A stretch of 64,000 bases of DNA from assembly GCF_001984155.1 (NCBI RefSeq), contig NZ_MTQO01000051.1, positions 124,001 through 188,000 of the forward strand, given 5' to 3'. How positions within the stretch are numbered: position 1 is the stretch's first letter; every line of letters begins with the position of its first letter. This document shows, in pieces, positions 25,595-36,434 of this stretch. A program made the position numbers and the translations under genes. Source of the stretch: Actinosynnema sp. ALI-1.44 (lineage in GTDB: Bacteria > Actinomycetota > Actinomycetes > Mycobacteriales > Pseudonocardiaceae). The notes under the pieces were generated by a model that was not told the origin of the DNA, did no database searches, and worked only from the letters and a program-made list of their open reading frames with translations.

Positions 25595-27364
25595 CTAACC
25601 ACTCACGAGGGGTGCCAGGGCGCTGGCCTGGGTGCGCCAGTCGGACTGGTTGGGGCTGCCGCCCGCCCAGCGCTGACCGATCCGGTTGAGCGGATCACGG
25701 TCGCCCGTCCAGATCGAGGCCGCCTGCCGGGCGAGGAACGGCTGGTGGCCGAGTTCGGCGATGTACCGGACGAAGATCCCCTTGAACTGCTTCTGGTTGT
25801 CGTCACACGAGGCCTGCCCGACATCACACGACTCGGTGAGGATCCCGTCACGGGTCAAGCCGGTGATGGCGGCGTCGGCCAGCCGCCGGGCACCGTCGAG
25901 GTACCGGGTGTCGCCGGTGGCCCGCCAGACCTCGGCGAGGCCGCCGATGCCCAGGCCCTGGTTGTAGGTCCACACGGTCTGGCCGTTGTTGCGGCAGTCC
26001 CGCGTGAGGCCGTCGTTGACGAGCCCGGCCGAGTTGATCAGGCCACTCGACAGATACCAGTCACCGGCGACCCGTGCCCGTTGCAGCCACACGGAATCGC
26101 CTGCGGTCCGCCGGTGCACGGCCGCGGCGAGCCGCAGGTAGAGACCGCTCGTGACAGCGTTCTTGTACGTCCGCTCGCGGTCCCACCAGACACCGCCGCC
26201 GCAGGTGCCGGTGTCCCAGTACTGGTGCACGTAGTTGGCGATCGTGGTCGCCATGCTCAGGTAGCGCCGGTCACCGACGTGGTCGTAGGCGGCGATCCAC
26301 GCCAGGCCCCACCACGCGGCGTCGTCGATGGCGCGGCTGATGAAGTTGCCTTCGATCGGGTCGGTGCCGCGTTGCCCGGCCGGGAACGCACCCCGGTTGA
26401 CGTCGAAGGTCCGGCCGATGACCCAGTCGTATTGGCGGTTGCCGGTCCGTGCGGCGTAGTCGATCAGCGCGGTCAGCGTCGCGGCGGTGTTCCACCAACT
26501 GCTCGGCCACCAACCCTGGTACGGGTCGTAGGAGTACATCAGGGCATCCGCGGCCGCATGCGGCTTGTTCTGCACAGGGCGCGCCCACGCCGTGCAGCTG
26601 CCCTGCGCGTGACTGGCTTCCCGGCCACACGCGCGCACGGCACCGCCGTAGTGACGTCCTCGCGGATCTCGGGTGGCGAACATCGTGGTCCGCGTGGAGG
26701 CACCGGTCGTGATCGGGGTACGGCCGAGCGAGGAGCCACCCGGCCAGCTCGTACCGGCGTCCCACGAGCGGTCCAGCCAGATCTCGTCGCCCCGGCCGCC
26801 CGCTTCGATGCTGCCCCAGGCCATCCCGTTCTGGTCGGTGTGCAGCCGGACAGTCCGGCCGAAGATCGATGTCGACGGCACCGGCTGGCTGGGGTTCACC
26901 GCCTGTGCCGGATCCGTCCGGTCGCACCGGAGATCGCACACGGTCGGGTAGATCCAGTCGGTGCACGCCACGCCACGCGCGTCCCCGCATGCCCGGATCA
27001 AGCCACGCCGATGTGCGCCCGGGTCCGAGATGTTGTACATCAACGTCCGTGTGCCGGTCCACGTCCCGGGAATGCTCGCCTTGCCCAGCAGGCCCTCCCA
27101 GCTTGCGCCGCCGTCCCACGACCGGTCGAGCCAGACGGCGTCGCCGGTCACGCCGTTGTCGATGCTGCCCCACGCCATCCCGTCCGCGTCGGACACGTGC
27201 AACACCAGGCGTCGGCCGTTGATGTTCTTCTCCGGTACGGGGAACGTCTCCTGCTTGGCCTTGGCCGGGTCCAAGGTGTCACAGGACAGGAAACACACCG
27301 TCGCGGCAGGAGCCACCGAGGGGGCGGCGGCCACGACCACAGCGAGGACCAGGCCCCGGATCAC
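25595..27364 (-). CDS. Secreted GH76-family alpha-mannanase-like enzyme
   Basis: Exported protein of 589 residues. A short signal (MIRGLVLAVVVAAAP) precedes two copies of a Cys-rich module of about 125 residues, each starting CDTLDPA or CDRTDPA and carrying GMAWGSI(D/E) and VWLDRSWD; these look like lectin-type domains. The GH76 domain from about residue 275 has YSYDPYQGWWPSSWWNTAAT, the paired catalytic acids in RAIDDAAWWGLAWIAAYD, and the signature VWTYNQGLGIGGLAEVWRAT. GH76 enzymes cleave alpha-1,6-mannan of fungi or mycobacterial glycans. The GTG start overlaps the upstream GH127 stop (GTGA), so translation is coupled. Confidence 0.85.
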   Translation of the reverse strand: MIRGLVLAVVVAAAPSVAPAATVCFLSCDTLDPAKAKQETFPVPEKNINGRRLVLHVSDADGMAWGSIDNGVTGDAVWLDRSWDGGASWEGLLGKASIPGTWTGTRTLMYNISDPGAHRRGLIRACGDARGVACTDWIYPTVCDLRCDRTDPAQAVNPSQPVPSTSIFGRTVRLHTDQNGMAWGSIEAGGRGDEIWLDRSWDAGTSWPGGSSLGRTPITTGASTRTTMFATRDPRGRHYGGAVRACGREASHAQGSCTAWARPVQNKPHAAADALMYSYDPYQGWWPSSWWNTAATLTALIDYAARTGNRQYDWVIGRTFDVNRGAFPAGQRGTDPIEGNFISRAIDDAAWWGLAWIAAYDHVGDRRYLSMATTIANYVHQYWDTGTCGGGVWWDRERTYKNAVTSGLYLRLAAAVHRRTAGDSVWLQRARVAGDWYLSSGLINSAGLVNDGLTRDCRNNGQTVWTYNQGLGIGGLAEVWRATGDTRYLDGARRLADAAITGLTRDGILTESCDVGQASCDDNQKQFKGIFVRYIAELGHQPFLARQAASIWTGDRDPLNRIGQRWAGGSPNQSDWRTQASALAPLVSG

Positions 27365-30120
27365 AGCAGTCGCCAGACGTGGTCAGGCGTTCCGTTGTCG
27401 TCGTACTGGACCACCTGTGCCGAGTCCTCGTAGGACATCCGGTCGACGGCCAACATCTTGCCGGAGTTGGCGTTCTGCAACCGCCAGGTGTTGTCCGTGT
27501 CGGCCCGCAGCCGCCACAGGTGATCGGCCGTGCCGTTGTCGGTGAACTGGACGGCGTGCGCCGAGTTCGCGGTGGACATCAGGTCGATCCCGAGCACCTT
27601 GCCCGAGTTCTCGTTGCGGATGCGGAAGTAACCGTTGGCGTCGGGCAGGAACCGCCAGTCGTGGTCCCTGGTGCCGTTGTCGGCGAACTGCACCACCTTC
27701 GCCGAGTCCGCTGTGGACATCCGGTCGACGCCGAGCACCTTGGTGGAGTTCAGGCTCTGGATCCGCACGATCCCCTCCGGGATGATCCGCCAGAGGTGGT
27801 CGGCGGTCCCGTTGTCGTCGAACTGCACCACCCGGGCGGAGTTCCCTGTCGACATGTCCTGGACGCCGAGGACCTTGCCTGAGTTGATGTTCCTCAGCCG
27901 GAACCAGCCGTCACCGTCGTCCAGCAGCACCCACCGGTGATCGGTGGTGCCGTTGTCGTCGTACTGGACGACCTGTGCCGAGTTCGCCGTGGACATCCGG
28001 TCCACGCCGAGGACCTTGCCGGCGTGTTCGCTGCGGACCTTGACCTGGCCGTTGCCGACGTCCACCAGGCGCCACAGGTGATCGGTCGTGCCGTTGTCGT
28101 CGAACTGCACGATCCGCGCCGAGTTGGCTGTCGACATCCCGTCGATGGCCAGCACCTTGCCGCTGTTGAGGTTCTGGATCCGGCACAGCGCTCCCTGGGT
28201 GCCCCAGCCCTTGCCGCCGCCGGTCTGCGGGAAGGACGTGATCCGCAGCCGGGCCGCCGCCATCGGCACCAGCGTCACCCGCTTGACCGGCTCGTTCGTC
28301 GCCACCGGGCCGCTGTTCATCGTGCCGACCACGTTCTCGCTGTCGACCGTCCAGTCGGGGATCGCCCGCGCATGGGCGGTGAGCCGGATGGGCGCGTTGG
28401 CCAGCGTGAACGGGTCGTGGACGTTGCCGCCCGTGGCCACCGTGAACCGCTGGCCGGGCAGCAGGCCGTAGTTCCACGCCGAGCCGGGCTTCACCTCGTA
28501 CTCGGGCCATTCGACGCTGCCGGCGTAGCGGTTCCAGCGTTCCTCGATGCGCAGGGCGAACGTCAGGGCGCCGTAGTCGACGGACACCGCGTTGTCGCGC
28601 CAGACGCGGGTTCGCGGCGCCATCGGCAGCCTGAGCCGGACGACGTCACCGGTCTGCCAGGTCCGGGTGATGGTGGCGTACTTCGGGCCCGCTGGCGCGG
28701 TGACCGGGCTGCCGTTGACAGTCAGCTGCGGGTTGGCGCACCAGCCGGGGATCCTCAGCGAGAACGGGAAGCTCCGGCGCTGGGGGAGCGTCAGCCGGAA
28801 CGTGATCGTGTCGCCGAAGGGGTACGTGGTCTGCTGTTCGATCTTCGTCGTGCCGACGGTGACGGTCGACGGGCCGTACAGGGAGGCCACGATGCCTCCG
28901 TCGGTGGTGGTGAGCCACATTTCCTCGACGTAGTACGGCCAGCCCTGGCCGTAGTTGTGCGGGCAGCACCGGTACCTCGTGATACCGGGTTTGTACGCCT
29001 GCATGGCGAAGTCGTTCTGGAACTGCCTGCGCGTCTTGGCGAAGTCGTCGAGCTGGACGCTGTTCGCGCTGGTCACGTAGTGCGACACCTTGCCTTGCGG
29101 ATCGAGGCACGCGGGCAGCATGTTGAACGCCAGCTCCTCGGTCCGGTCGGCCCACAACGGGTCACCGGTGATCCGGGTGAGCAACTCGTGACTGGCCATG
29201 AACTCGACCACGCCGCAGGTCTCGAAACCCTGTCGGGGATCGCCGAAGCCCGGCCGCGCGTTCTCGTCCCCGGCGAACCCGCCGCCGGGGAACTGCCCGT
29301 ACGAGGACATGATCCGGTCGTAGACGCGGTAGGCCGAACCGCGGTGCACGGGGTCACCGGAGACCAGCCAGTACTGCGCGGGTTCGCGGAAGCCCTGGGC
29401 GAAGTTGACGTTGTGCAGGCTGGCGACGTTGTCCACCCAGTTCGCCGAGTGCCGGTGGATCCGGTGGGTGAGGTCGATCAGCGCCGGGTCGCCGGTCCTG
29501 GCGTGCAGCCAGTGCAGCACGTCGATGGTGTCGCCCCAGCGGGTGGTGCCCCAGCCGTCGACGAACACGGCGTCCGGCTGCCGCGCCACGAACTGGAAGT
29601 ACCGGGTGAGAGCGCTCTCAACTCGCGAGTCGGCCCGGTACTCCGCCCATGATCTCAAGGCGTGCAGCATCGGCATGTGCGGCCAGAGGTCGGCGTGCCC
29701 GTACAGCGAGGCCCGGTGCTCGGCGGGGCCGAAGTACCCGTCGGCGGCCTGCGTGGCCAGTACGGCGTTGATCCACCGCTCGGTGTCCGCGAGGACGCGG
29801 GCATCGCCGGTGACGTACCCGAGGTCGCCGTAGCCGCGCAGCCAGTACGGCAGTTCCTCCCAGCCGCCGCGCTCCGGCTGGACCCAGCCGTTGTCGTTGT
29901 AGCGCAGGTACTGGGAGATTTCCTGGAACCGGCCGTTGAGGCCGTTGAGCTGACGGTCGAGTTGGGTGGCGAGCCAGCCGGACGGTCTGATCGCGCCGGG
30001 TCTGAGGCGCTCGTAGGCGACGGGTCGCGGCGCCGCGTCGGCGGACTGGCTGCTGAGCATGGTGGCTCCTGCGGCTGCGGCAGTGCCTTTGAGCAGGGTG
30101 CGGCGGGACAACGACGGCAT
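27361..30120 (-). CDS. Tat-exported GH127 beta-L-arabinofuranosidase with ricin-type repeats
   Basis: Enzyme of 919 residues. The N-terminus MPSLSRRTLLKGTAAAAG is a Tat signal. The GH127 (DUF1680) domain spans about residues 40-630, with IRPSGWLATQLDRQLNGLNG at the start, zinc and catalytic residues in QGFETCGVVEFM and YRCCPHNYGQGWPYYVEEMW (a thiolate nucleophile in characterised members), and the RSFPFSLRIPGWC sandwich. From about 640, six copies of a 47-residue ricin/CBM13-like repeat follow (pattern NSGKVLG(I/V)D(R)MST.NSA..VQFDDNGT.DHLWR). The ATG at 30120 has GGAGG upstream. It leads the operon with GH76 and GH2; a palindromic operator lies 53 bases upstream. Confidence 0.9.
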   Translation of the reverse strand: MPSLSRRTLLKGTAAAAGATMLSSQSADAAPRPVAYERLRPGAIRPSGWLATQLDRQLNGLNGRFQEISQYLRYNDNGWVQPERGGWEELPYWLRGYGDLGYVTGDARVLADTERWINAVLATQAADGYFGPAEHRASLYGHADLWPHMPMLHALRSWAEYRADSRVESALTRYFQFVARQPDAVFVDGWGTTRWGDTIDVLHWLHARTGDPALIDLTHRIHRHSANWVDNVASLHNVNFAQGFREPAQYWLVSGDPVHRGSAYRVYDRIMSSYGQFPGGGFAGDENARPGFGDPRQGFETCGVVEFMASHELLTRITGDPLWADRTEELAFNMLPACLDPQGKVSHYVTSANSVQLDDFAKTRRQFQNDFAMQAYKPGITRYRCCPHNYGQGWPYYVEEMWLTTTDGGIVASLYGPSTVTVGTTKIEQQTTYPFGDTITFRLTLPQRRSFPFSLRIPGWCANPQLTVNGSPVTAPAGPKYATITRTWQTGDVVRLRLPMAPRTRVWRDNAVSVDYGALTFALRIEERWNRYAGSVEWPEYEVKPGSAWNYGLLPGQRFTVATGGNVHDPFTLANAPIRLTAHARAIPDWTVDSENVVGTMNSGPVATNEPVKRVTLVPMAAARLRITSFPQTGGGKGWGTQGALCRIQNLNSGKVLAIDGMSTANSARIVQFDDNGTTDHLWRLVDVGNGQVKVRSEHAGKVLGVDRMSTANSAQVVQYDDNGTTDHRWVLLDDGDGWFRLRNINSGKVLGVQDMSTGNSARVVQFDDNGTADHLWRIIPEGIVRIQSLNSTKVLGVDRMSTADSAKVVQFADNGTRDHDWRFLPDANGYFRIRNENSGKVLGIDLMSTANSAHAVQFTDNGTADHLWRLRADTDNTWRLQNANSGKMLAVDRMSYEDSAQVVQYDDNGTPDHVWRLL

Positions 30121-30172
30121 TGTCGGCCTCCAGGGGCAGGGAGGGTCCTGGTGCGTGGCCGATGGTAGCGCC

Positions 30173-30199
30173 TTTACAACGTTGTGCCAACGTTGTAAA
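30173..30199. promoter_or_regulatory. LacI-type double operator between GH127 and the subtilase gene
   Basis: TTTACAACGTTG (30173-30184) and CAACGTTGTAAA (30188-30199) form a perfect 12+3+12 inverted repeat. It contains ACAACGTTGT, with the central CG typical of LacI-family operators, and a second overlapping AACGTT core. It sits between divergent starts at 30120 and 30290 and could control both. No LacI gene lies in the window. Confidence 0.7.
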
Positions 30200-30289
30200 A
30201 CAAGATCGGGAGACCGGACGCTGTTTTCGGGCCTGGCTCCCGGCACCGTCTGATGGGTGGTTCCCCTGCGACTGATCCGGAGGTTCGTG

Positions 30290-33200
30290 GTGCGTTCGAA
30301 AGGCTCGCGTTCGACAAGCCGCCGCTGCGCTGGGCGCACCGTCGCCGGGGCGCTCGTGGCGGGAATGGTGTGTGCGGCGCCTGCCGCGGCTGAAGGTCCA
30401 GCCGCGCCTGTGCCGGAACGGTCGGTCACGTTGATCACGGGAGACCGTGTCGTCCTGCTGGACCAGTCGGGCACTGCCCGGACCGTCATCCCCGGCAAAG
30501 GAAGAGAAAGAACCGCGTTCTCGACCTATGAACGCAACGGGCACTCGTTCGTTGTCCCGGCGGACGCGAGATCCCTGGTGACACAAGGCCGTCTGGACGA
30601 ACGGCTCTTCGACGTCACCACGTTGCTGGAGTACGGCGACGCGACACCACTGATCGTCACGCATGCGCCTGGTGCGGCTCCGGTGCGGATCGCGGGTGCG
30701 AAGAACCTTGCTGCTGTCAACGCTTCCGCGCTGACTGTGGACAAGAGCGGGTCCGCGTGGCCGTCGCTGACAGGCGCGGGCGTGAAGAAGGTCTGGCTGG
30801 ACACGAAACGCAAGGCGTCCCTGGACCGCAGCACCGCGCAGATCGGTGCGACGGCGGCGTGGCAGGCCGGGTACACCGGCCAGGGCGTCAAGGTGGCCGT
30901 CCTGGACACCGGCGTCGACGAGACCCACCCGGACCTGGCAGGCCGGGAGATCGCGCAGCGGAACTTCAGCGACTCGCCGGACAACGCGGATCGCGTCGGC
31001 CATGGAACCCATGTGGCGTCGACGATCGCGGGAACCGGTGCCAAGTCGGGCGGCAAGTACAAAGGCGTCGCGCACGGCGCCGACGTCCTTGACGGCAAGG
31101 TGCTCGACGACGAGGGGTACGGCTACGACTCCACCATCATCGCCGGGATGCAGTGGGCGGTCGAGCAAGGCGCCAAGATCGTCAACCTGAGCCTCGGCGG
31201 CACCGACACGCCGGCGGTCGACCCGCTCGAAGAAGCGGTGAACTCGTTGTCGGCCAAGTACGGCACGCTGTTCGTGATCGCCGCGGGCAACAGCGGCGAC
31301 GACGAGACGATCGCGTCGCCCGGCAGTGCGGACGCCGCGCTCACGGTGGGCGCGGTCGACCGGGACGACACCCTCGCGCCGTTCTCCAGCCGTGGCCCTC
31401 GAACCGGTGACCAGGCCATCAAGCCCGACATCACCGCACCCGGCGTGGGAATCGTCGCCGCCAAGTCGACCCACAGCGGCGCGACACCGGTCGAGGACGG
31501 CTACCTCGCGGCCTCCGGCACCTCCATGGCCACGCCGCACGTCGCGGGTTCCGCCGCGTTGACCGCCCAGGTGCACCCGGAGTGGACGGGCGAGCAGATC
31601 AAGGCCGCGCTGACCGCGTCCGCCAAGCCGAATCCGGGGCTCAACGCCTTCCACCAGGGCTCCGGCCGGGTGGACGTGTCCAAACTGCTCACCCAGTCCG
31701 TGACCACCGGGCCGACCAACGTCAGTCTGGGCAGGCAGTCGTGGCCATACGACAAGGCAGTGTCCACAGCACTGACCTACCGCAACTCCGGCAAGACGGA
31801 CGTGACCTTCGACGTCGCGATCGATGCGAAAGGTCCGGACGGCAAACCCGCACCGGCTGGTCTGTTGACCGTGTCGCCGTCGAAGGTGACCGTGCCCGCC
31901 GGTGGCGAAGCTGCCGTGCGAGTCACCGCGAACACAGGAATGCCGAATGCCACCGGTACCTACTTCGGTTCGGTGACGGGCGGAACTGTCGTGAAGACGC
32001 CGCTGGCCCTTCACCGTGAACCGGAGAGCTACACGGTCACGATCAACCAGACCGGGCTCGACGGAACTCCGGCAACCGGTTACGAGACACGGATCTTTGG
32101 ACTCGAGAACCAGTACACCCTGTCGGACCTGGACGGCAGCGCGACCATCAGGCTGCCGAAGGACGAGTACGCGATCGACAGTTCGCTGATCACCGGCGAG
32201 CGGATCAACTGGCTGGTGTACCCGAAGTTCCGGCTGACCGGCGACAGCGTGATCAGCCTCGACTTCCGCCGGGTCAAGCAGTTCCGTGTGACCGCACCGG
32301 ATCCGGCGGCCGAACTGCGGCTCGGTCAGGTCGGCGTCGTGCGTGCGGCCGACAAGCTCGTGTTCGGCTGGCTGCTGGAGAGCGACCTCGGCAGGCTGTG
32401 GACCGCACACGTCGGGCCGGACGTGACAGCGCGGGAATCCACCACGATGATCAACACCCAGTGGATGACCCCCTCGGGTGACTTCTACGGGCTGACGTTC
32501 TACCCGCGCGGCAACGTCCCGACCGGATACGTCCGTGCCGTGAAACGCGAACAGCTCGCCCACGTGCGCGCTTCCTTCGGCGGCGGGCCGGAAAGCAAGC
32601 CCGGCCTGCGTTACGCGTTCCCGTACACCCATTCCGGCGAACGCTACGGCGCGTACGCGAACCTGCAACCGGTGAAGGTCCCCGGTGGCCGCGACGAGTA
32701 CTACACGACAGAAGACGTCTCGTGGGAACAGGTGTTGTGGCAGATGTCGGCGGACATGCGGTACGTCGAGGTCTTCCTCAGTGGACCGGTGAAGAGCTAC
32801 CAATCCGGCCGGACCTACCATGAGTCGTACAACCGTGGGGTGTTCGGCCCGGCCATGCCGCGCAACCGGACAGCGACCGACTACGTGGTCCGGACCGGGA
32901 ACACCATCTCGGCTCGCCTGCCGCTGTTCGGCGACGGCACCGGCAACGCCGGACTGTGCCCTGTGGACAGTGGTGCCATGGTCCTGTACCGGGACGGCAG
33001 CAAGGTCGGTGAATCGTCCAGCTACAGCTCGGGGTCGTTCACGGTGCCCCCGGAGGCAGGGGAGTACCGGCTGACGGCCGAAGCTACTCGTAGCACCGCG
33101 GACGTGTCGACGCAGGTCCGTGCCGCGTGGACGTTCCGCTCTGCGGCGGCCGGTGCGGAGCCGGTCCGCCTGCCGCTCTCGACGATCCGATTCACACCGG

Positions 33201-33481
33201 CATTGGACGAGACCAACTCGGCACCGGCGGGGGAGTCGTTCATCCTGCCGGTGATCGTGCAGGAGCAGAACAGCACCGCCAGTACGATCCCGCGTTCGCT
33301 CAAAGTCGACGTGTCCTTCGACAGCGGCCAGACGTGGAAGGAGGCCACCGTCGTGGCGAACGTGCTCGCTGTCGTTCAGCACCCGAACGACGCGACGACG
33401 GTGTCGCTGCGGGCCAAGGCGACCGACCGTGCGGGAAACACCGTCGAGGAGACGATCGTCAACGCGTACAAACTCGACTGA
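30290..33481 (+). CDS. Secreted S8 subtilisin-like serine protease
   Basis: Large exported subtilase of 1063 residues. A signal peptide (GALVAGMVCAAPAAA) is followed by a pro-region, then the peptidase domain with Asp in VAVLDTGVDETHPD near 202, His in GHGTHVAS near 237, Asn in IAAGNSGDD near 331 and Ser in ASGTSMATPHVAG near 411. All catalytic residues are present. The remaining 600 residues are beta-rich and probably sandwich domains used in substrate binding. Of several GTGs, 30290 is chosen because GGAGG lies six bases upstream. It shares a promoter region with the GH127 operon and is followed 31 bases later by an EEP gene. Confidence 0.9.
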   Translation: MRSKGSRSTSRRCAGRTVAGALVAGMVCAAPAAAEGPAAPVPERSVTLITGDRVVLLDQSGTARTVIPGKGRERTAFSTYERNGHSFVVPADARSLVTQGRLDERLFDVTTLLEYGDATPLIVTHAPGAAPVRIAGAKNLAAVNASALTVDKSGSAWPSLTGAGVKKVWLDTKRKASLDRSTAQIGATAAWQAGYTGQGVKVAVLDTGVDETHPDLAGREIAQRNFSDSPDNADRVGHGTHVASTIAGTGAKSGGKYKGVAHGADVLDGKVLDDEGYGYDSTIIAGMQWAVEQGAKIVNLSLGGTDTPAVDPLEEAVNSLSAKYGTLFVIAAGNSGDDETIASPGSADAALTVGAVDRDDTLAPFSSRGPRTGDQAIKPDITAPGVGIVAAKSTHSGATPVEDGYLAASGTSMATPHVAGSAALTAQVHPEWTGEQIKAALTASAKPNPGLNAFHQGSGRVDVSKLLTQSVTTGPTNVSLGRQSWPYDKAVSTALTYRNSGKTDVTFDVAIDAKGPDGKPAPAGLLTVSPSKVTVPAGGEAAVRVTANTGMPNATGTYFGSVTGGTVVKTPLALHREPESYTVTINQTGLDGTPATGYETRIFGLENQYTLSDLDGSATIRLPKDEYAIDSSLITGERINWLVYPKFRLTGDSVISLDFRRVKQFRVTAPDPAAELRLGQVGVVRAADKLVFGWLLESDLGRLWTAHVGPDVTARESTTMINTQWMTPSGDFYGLTFYPRGNVPTGYVRAVKREQLAHVRASFGGGPESKPGLRYAFPYTHSGERYGAYANLQPVKVPGGRDEYYTTEDVSWEQVLWQMSADMRYVEVFLSGPVKSYQSGRTYHESYNRGVFGPAMPRNRTATDYVVRTGNTISARLPLFGDGTGNAGLCPVDSGAMVLYRDGSKVGESSSYSSGSFTVPPEAGEYRLTAEATRSTADVSTQVRAAWTFRSAAAGAEPVRLPLSTIRFTPALDETNSAPAGESFILPVIVQEQNSTASTIPRSLKVDVSFDSGQTWKEATVVANVLAVVQHPNDATTVSLRAKATDRAGNTVEETIVNAYKLD

Positions 33482-33512
33482 ACTCCTGACCGCTGAGCTC
33501 AAGGAGGTGCGA

Positions 33513-35048
33513 ATGCGTTGGTTCACACCGCTTCTGGCGGTGATCCTGCTCCTGTTCACCGGCGTCGCGACGGTCGCGTCGGCGGCGCCGGACGGCACGT
33601 TGCGGCTCACGTCGACGTCCGTGCGCAGCGGGGAGCCGATCGAGGCGACCTACAGCACGCCCCGCCCGGATCCGACCAACTGGCTGGGCCTGTACACCGA
33701 TCCCGGCAACGGGCCGGTGAACGAGGCGTACGTGGGCCCGTCCCTGAAATGGGTCTACGTCAAGGCGGGCAACGGAACGGCGACGCTGCCGACCGACGGG
33801 CTCGAGCCGGGCAACTACATCGTCTTCGCACTGGCGAAGGACAGCTACCAGTGGCTCGCGACACCGGTCAAGCTGCGGATCGTCAGCAACGCCGCGTTGC
33901 ACTTCATCAACGACACGTTCGACCTGCGCAACGCACGTGCCCTCGCGCCGTACCGCGCGACCGTGGGTGGCCTGGTGCGTGGCGACACCGGCGGGCTCAC
34001 TTTCCGCAAGGTCAGCGGCCCGGCATGGGCCGCCGTGTCGGCCAACGGCGAAGTCACCGGTACACCGCCGCTCGGCCACAAGGGACCGTTGCACATCGAG
34101 GCACGCAACGCGCGCGGCGAGACCACTCTTGCCGCCGTCGGCATCGAAGTCCGGTTGCCGGGAGACAACCTGGTGGCGGAGCTCAGAACCGCCACGTTCA
34201 ACCTGTGGCACAGCGGCAGCCAGGTCGCGCTCGGCAGGGAGAAGGAGCTGAGGTTCCTCCTGAAGTCCGATGTGGACGTCGTCGGCCTGCAGGAGAGCTC
34301 GGCGACGTCGACCCGTGAACTGGCCGAGGCACTGGGCTGGGACCACCACCAGTCGGGCAGCGACATCGGCGTGATCAGCCGGTACCCCATCGTCGAACGC
34401 AAACCACCGGTCGGCAGCGGTCCGACCTCGGTGGCCACGAAGGTCCGGGTGCGGCTCGACGACGACCTGGACGTCGTGGTCTGGAACGTGCACCTCGGCT
34501 ACAACCCGTACGGTCCGTACGACGCGTGCTTCGGCAAGATGAACCAAGACCAGCTGATGGCGAACGAGGAACGCTCCGGCCGTACGCCCCAGATCAAAGC
34601 CATCCTGCAGGAAATGCGCCCGGACATCGCCGCGGCGTCCCGTACACCGGTGGTGTTGACCGGTGACTTCAACGCCCCGTCCCACCTGGACTGGACACCG
34701 GGCACCCGCCGCTGTGGTTACGGCTCCGTGCCGTGGCCGACCTCGGTGCTGCCCACTCAGGCCGGGCTGCGGGACTCCTACCGCGTGGTGAACCGCGACC
34801 CCTTGGCTGTGCCGGGCACCACCTGGTCGCCGATCTACCCGACCTTCACCGGCGGCTACGGCTACGACTCACACATCGGCGAGCCGGAGCCGCAGGACCG
34901 GATCGACTTCGTCTACTTCGCGGGTCCGCTCGAGGTGACTGACTCGGATGTCGTGGTCGAAGGACGACCGACGCCCGTACCGAACCACAACGGCAACGCT
35001 TGGCCTTCCGACCACGCCGCCGTCGTGAGCGCGTTCAGGACGCGGTGA
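33513..35048 (+). CDS. Secreted EEP-family phosphoesterase with Ig-like modules
   Basis: Exported protein of 511 residues, second gene of the subtilase operon. The ATG at 33513 has AAGGAGG five bases upstream. After the signal peptide (MRWFTPLLAVILLLFTGVAT) come a sandwich domain (NWLGLYTDP...LEPGNYIVFALAKD), then an Ig/He_PIG-type domain (GNGEVTGTPPLGHKGP region, about 150-225), then the EEP domain with TATFNLWHSGS, VVGLQESSAT (metal Glu), VWNVHLGYNPYGPYD (His), VVLTGDFNAPSHLDWTPG and WPSDHAAVVSAF (Asp-His). It likely hydrolyses a nucleic acid, phospholipid or sugar phosphate outside the cell. Confidence 0.82.
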   Translation: MRWFTPLLAVILLLFTGVATVASAAPDGTLRLTSTSVRSGEPIEATYSTPRPDPTNWLGLYTDPGNGPVNEAYVGPSLKWVYVKAGNGTATLPTDGLEPGNYIVFALAKDSYQWLATPVKLRIVSNAALHFINDTFDLRNARALAPYRATVGGLVRGDTGGLTFRKVSGPAWAAVSANGEVTGTPPLGHKGPLHIEARNARGETTLAAVGIEVRLPGDNLVAELRTATFNLWHSGSQVALGREKELRFLLKSDVDVVGLQESSATSTRELAEALGWDHHQSGSDIGVISRYPIVERKPPVGSGPTSVATKVRVRLDDDLDVVVWNVHLGYNPYGPYDACFGKMNQDQLMANEERSGRTPQIKAILQEMRPDIAAASRTPVVLTGDFNAPSHLDWTPGTRRCGYGSVPWPTSVLPTQAGLRDSYRVVNRDPLAVPGTTWSPIYPTFTGGYGYDSHIGEPEPQDRIDFVYFAGPLEVTDSDVVVEGRPTPVPNHNGNAWPSDHAAVVSAFRTR

Positions 35049-35054
35049 GATGAC

Positions 35055-35086
35055 GTCGCCGTGGCCGACGCCTCGGCCACGGCGAC
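35055..35086. terminator. Bidirectional terminator between the EEP gene and eno
   Basis: GTCGCCGTGGCCGA (35055-35068) pairs perfectly with TCGGCCACGGCGAC (35073-35086) across a CGCC loop. It begins seven bases after the EEP stop and ends eight bases before the eno stop, so it can serve both convergent genes. Confidence 0.8.
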
Positions 35087-35093
35087 GACATTC

Positions 35094-36386
<1,293 letters not shown>

Positions 36387-36395
36387 CTAACCCTC

Positions 36396-36434
36396 GTGAG
36401 TGTTCAGGCGGGTAACCCGTAGAAACACTCACGA
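36396..36434. promoter_or_regulatory. Long inverted repeat upstream of eno
   Basis: CGTGAGTGTT (36396-36405) and AACACTCACG (36425-36434) are perfect 10-base arms. They enclose a smaller hairpin CGGG-TAA-CCCG. The repeat lies 18-57 bases before the eno GTG, so it may fold in the leader mRNA or bind a regulator. Confidence 0.55.

Noticed and set aside
27361-28200. Tandem repeat array that could suggest CRISPR or satellite DNA
   Set aside because: The periodicity of about 142 bases is fully explained by six ricin-type protein repeats in the GH127 gene, and the DNA copies are divergent.
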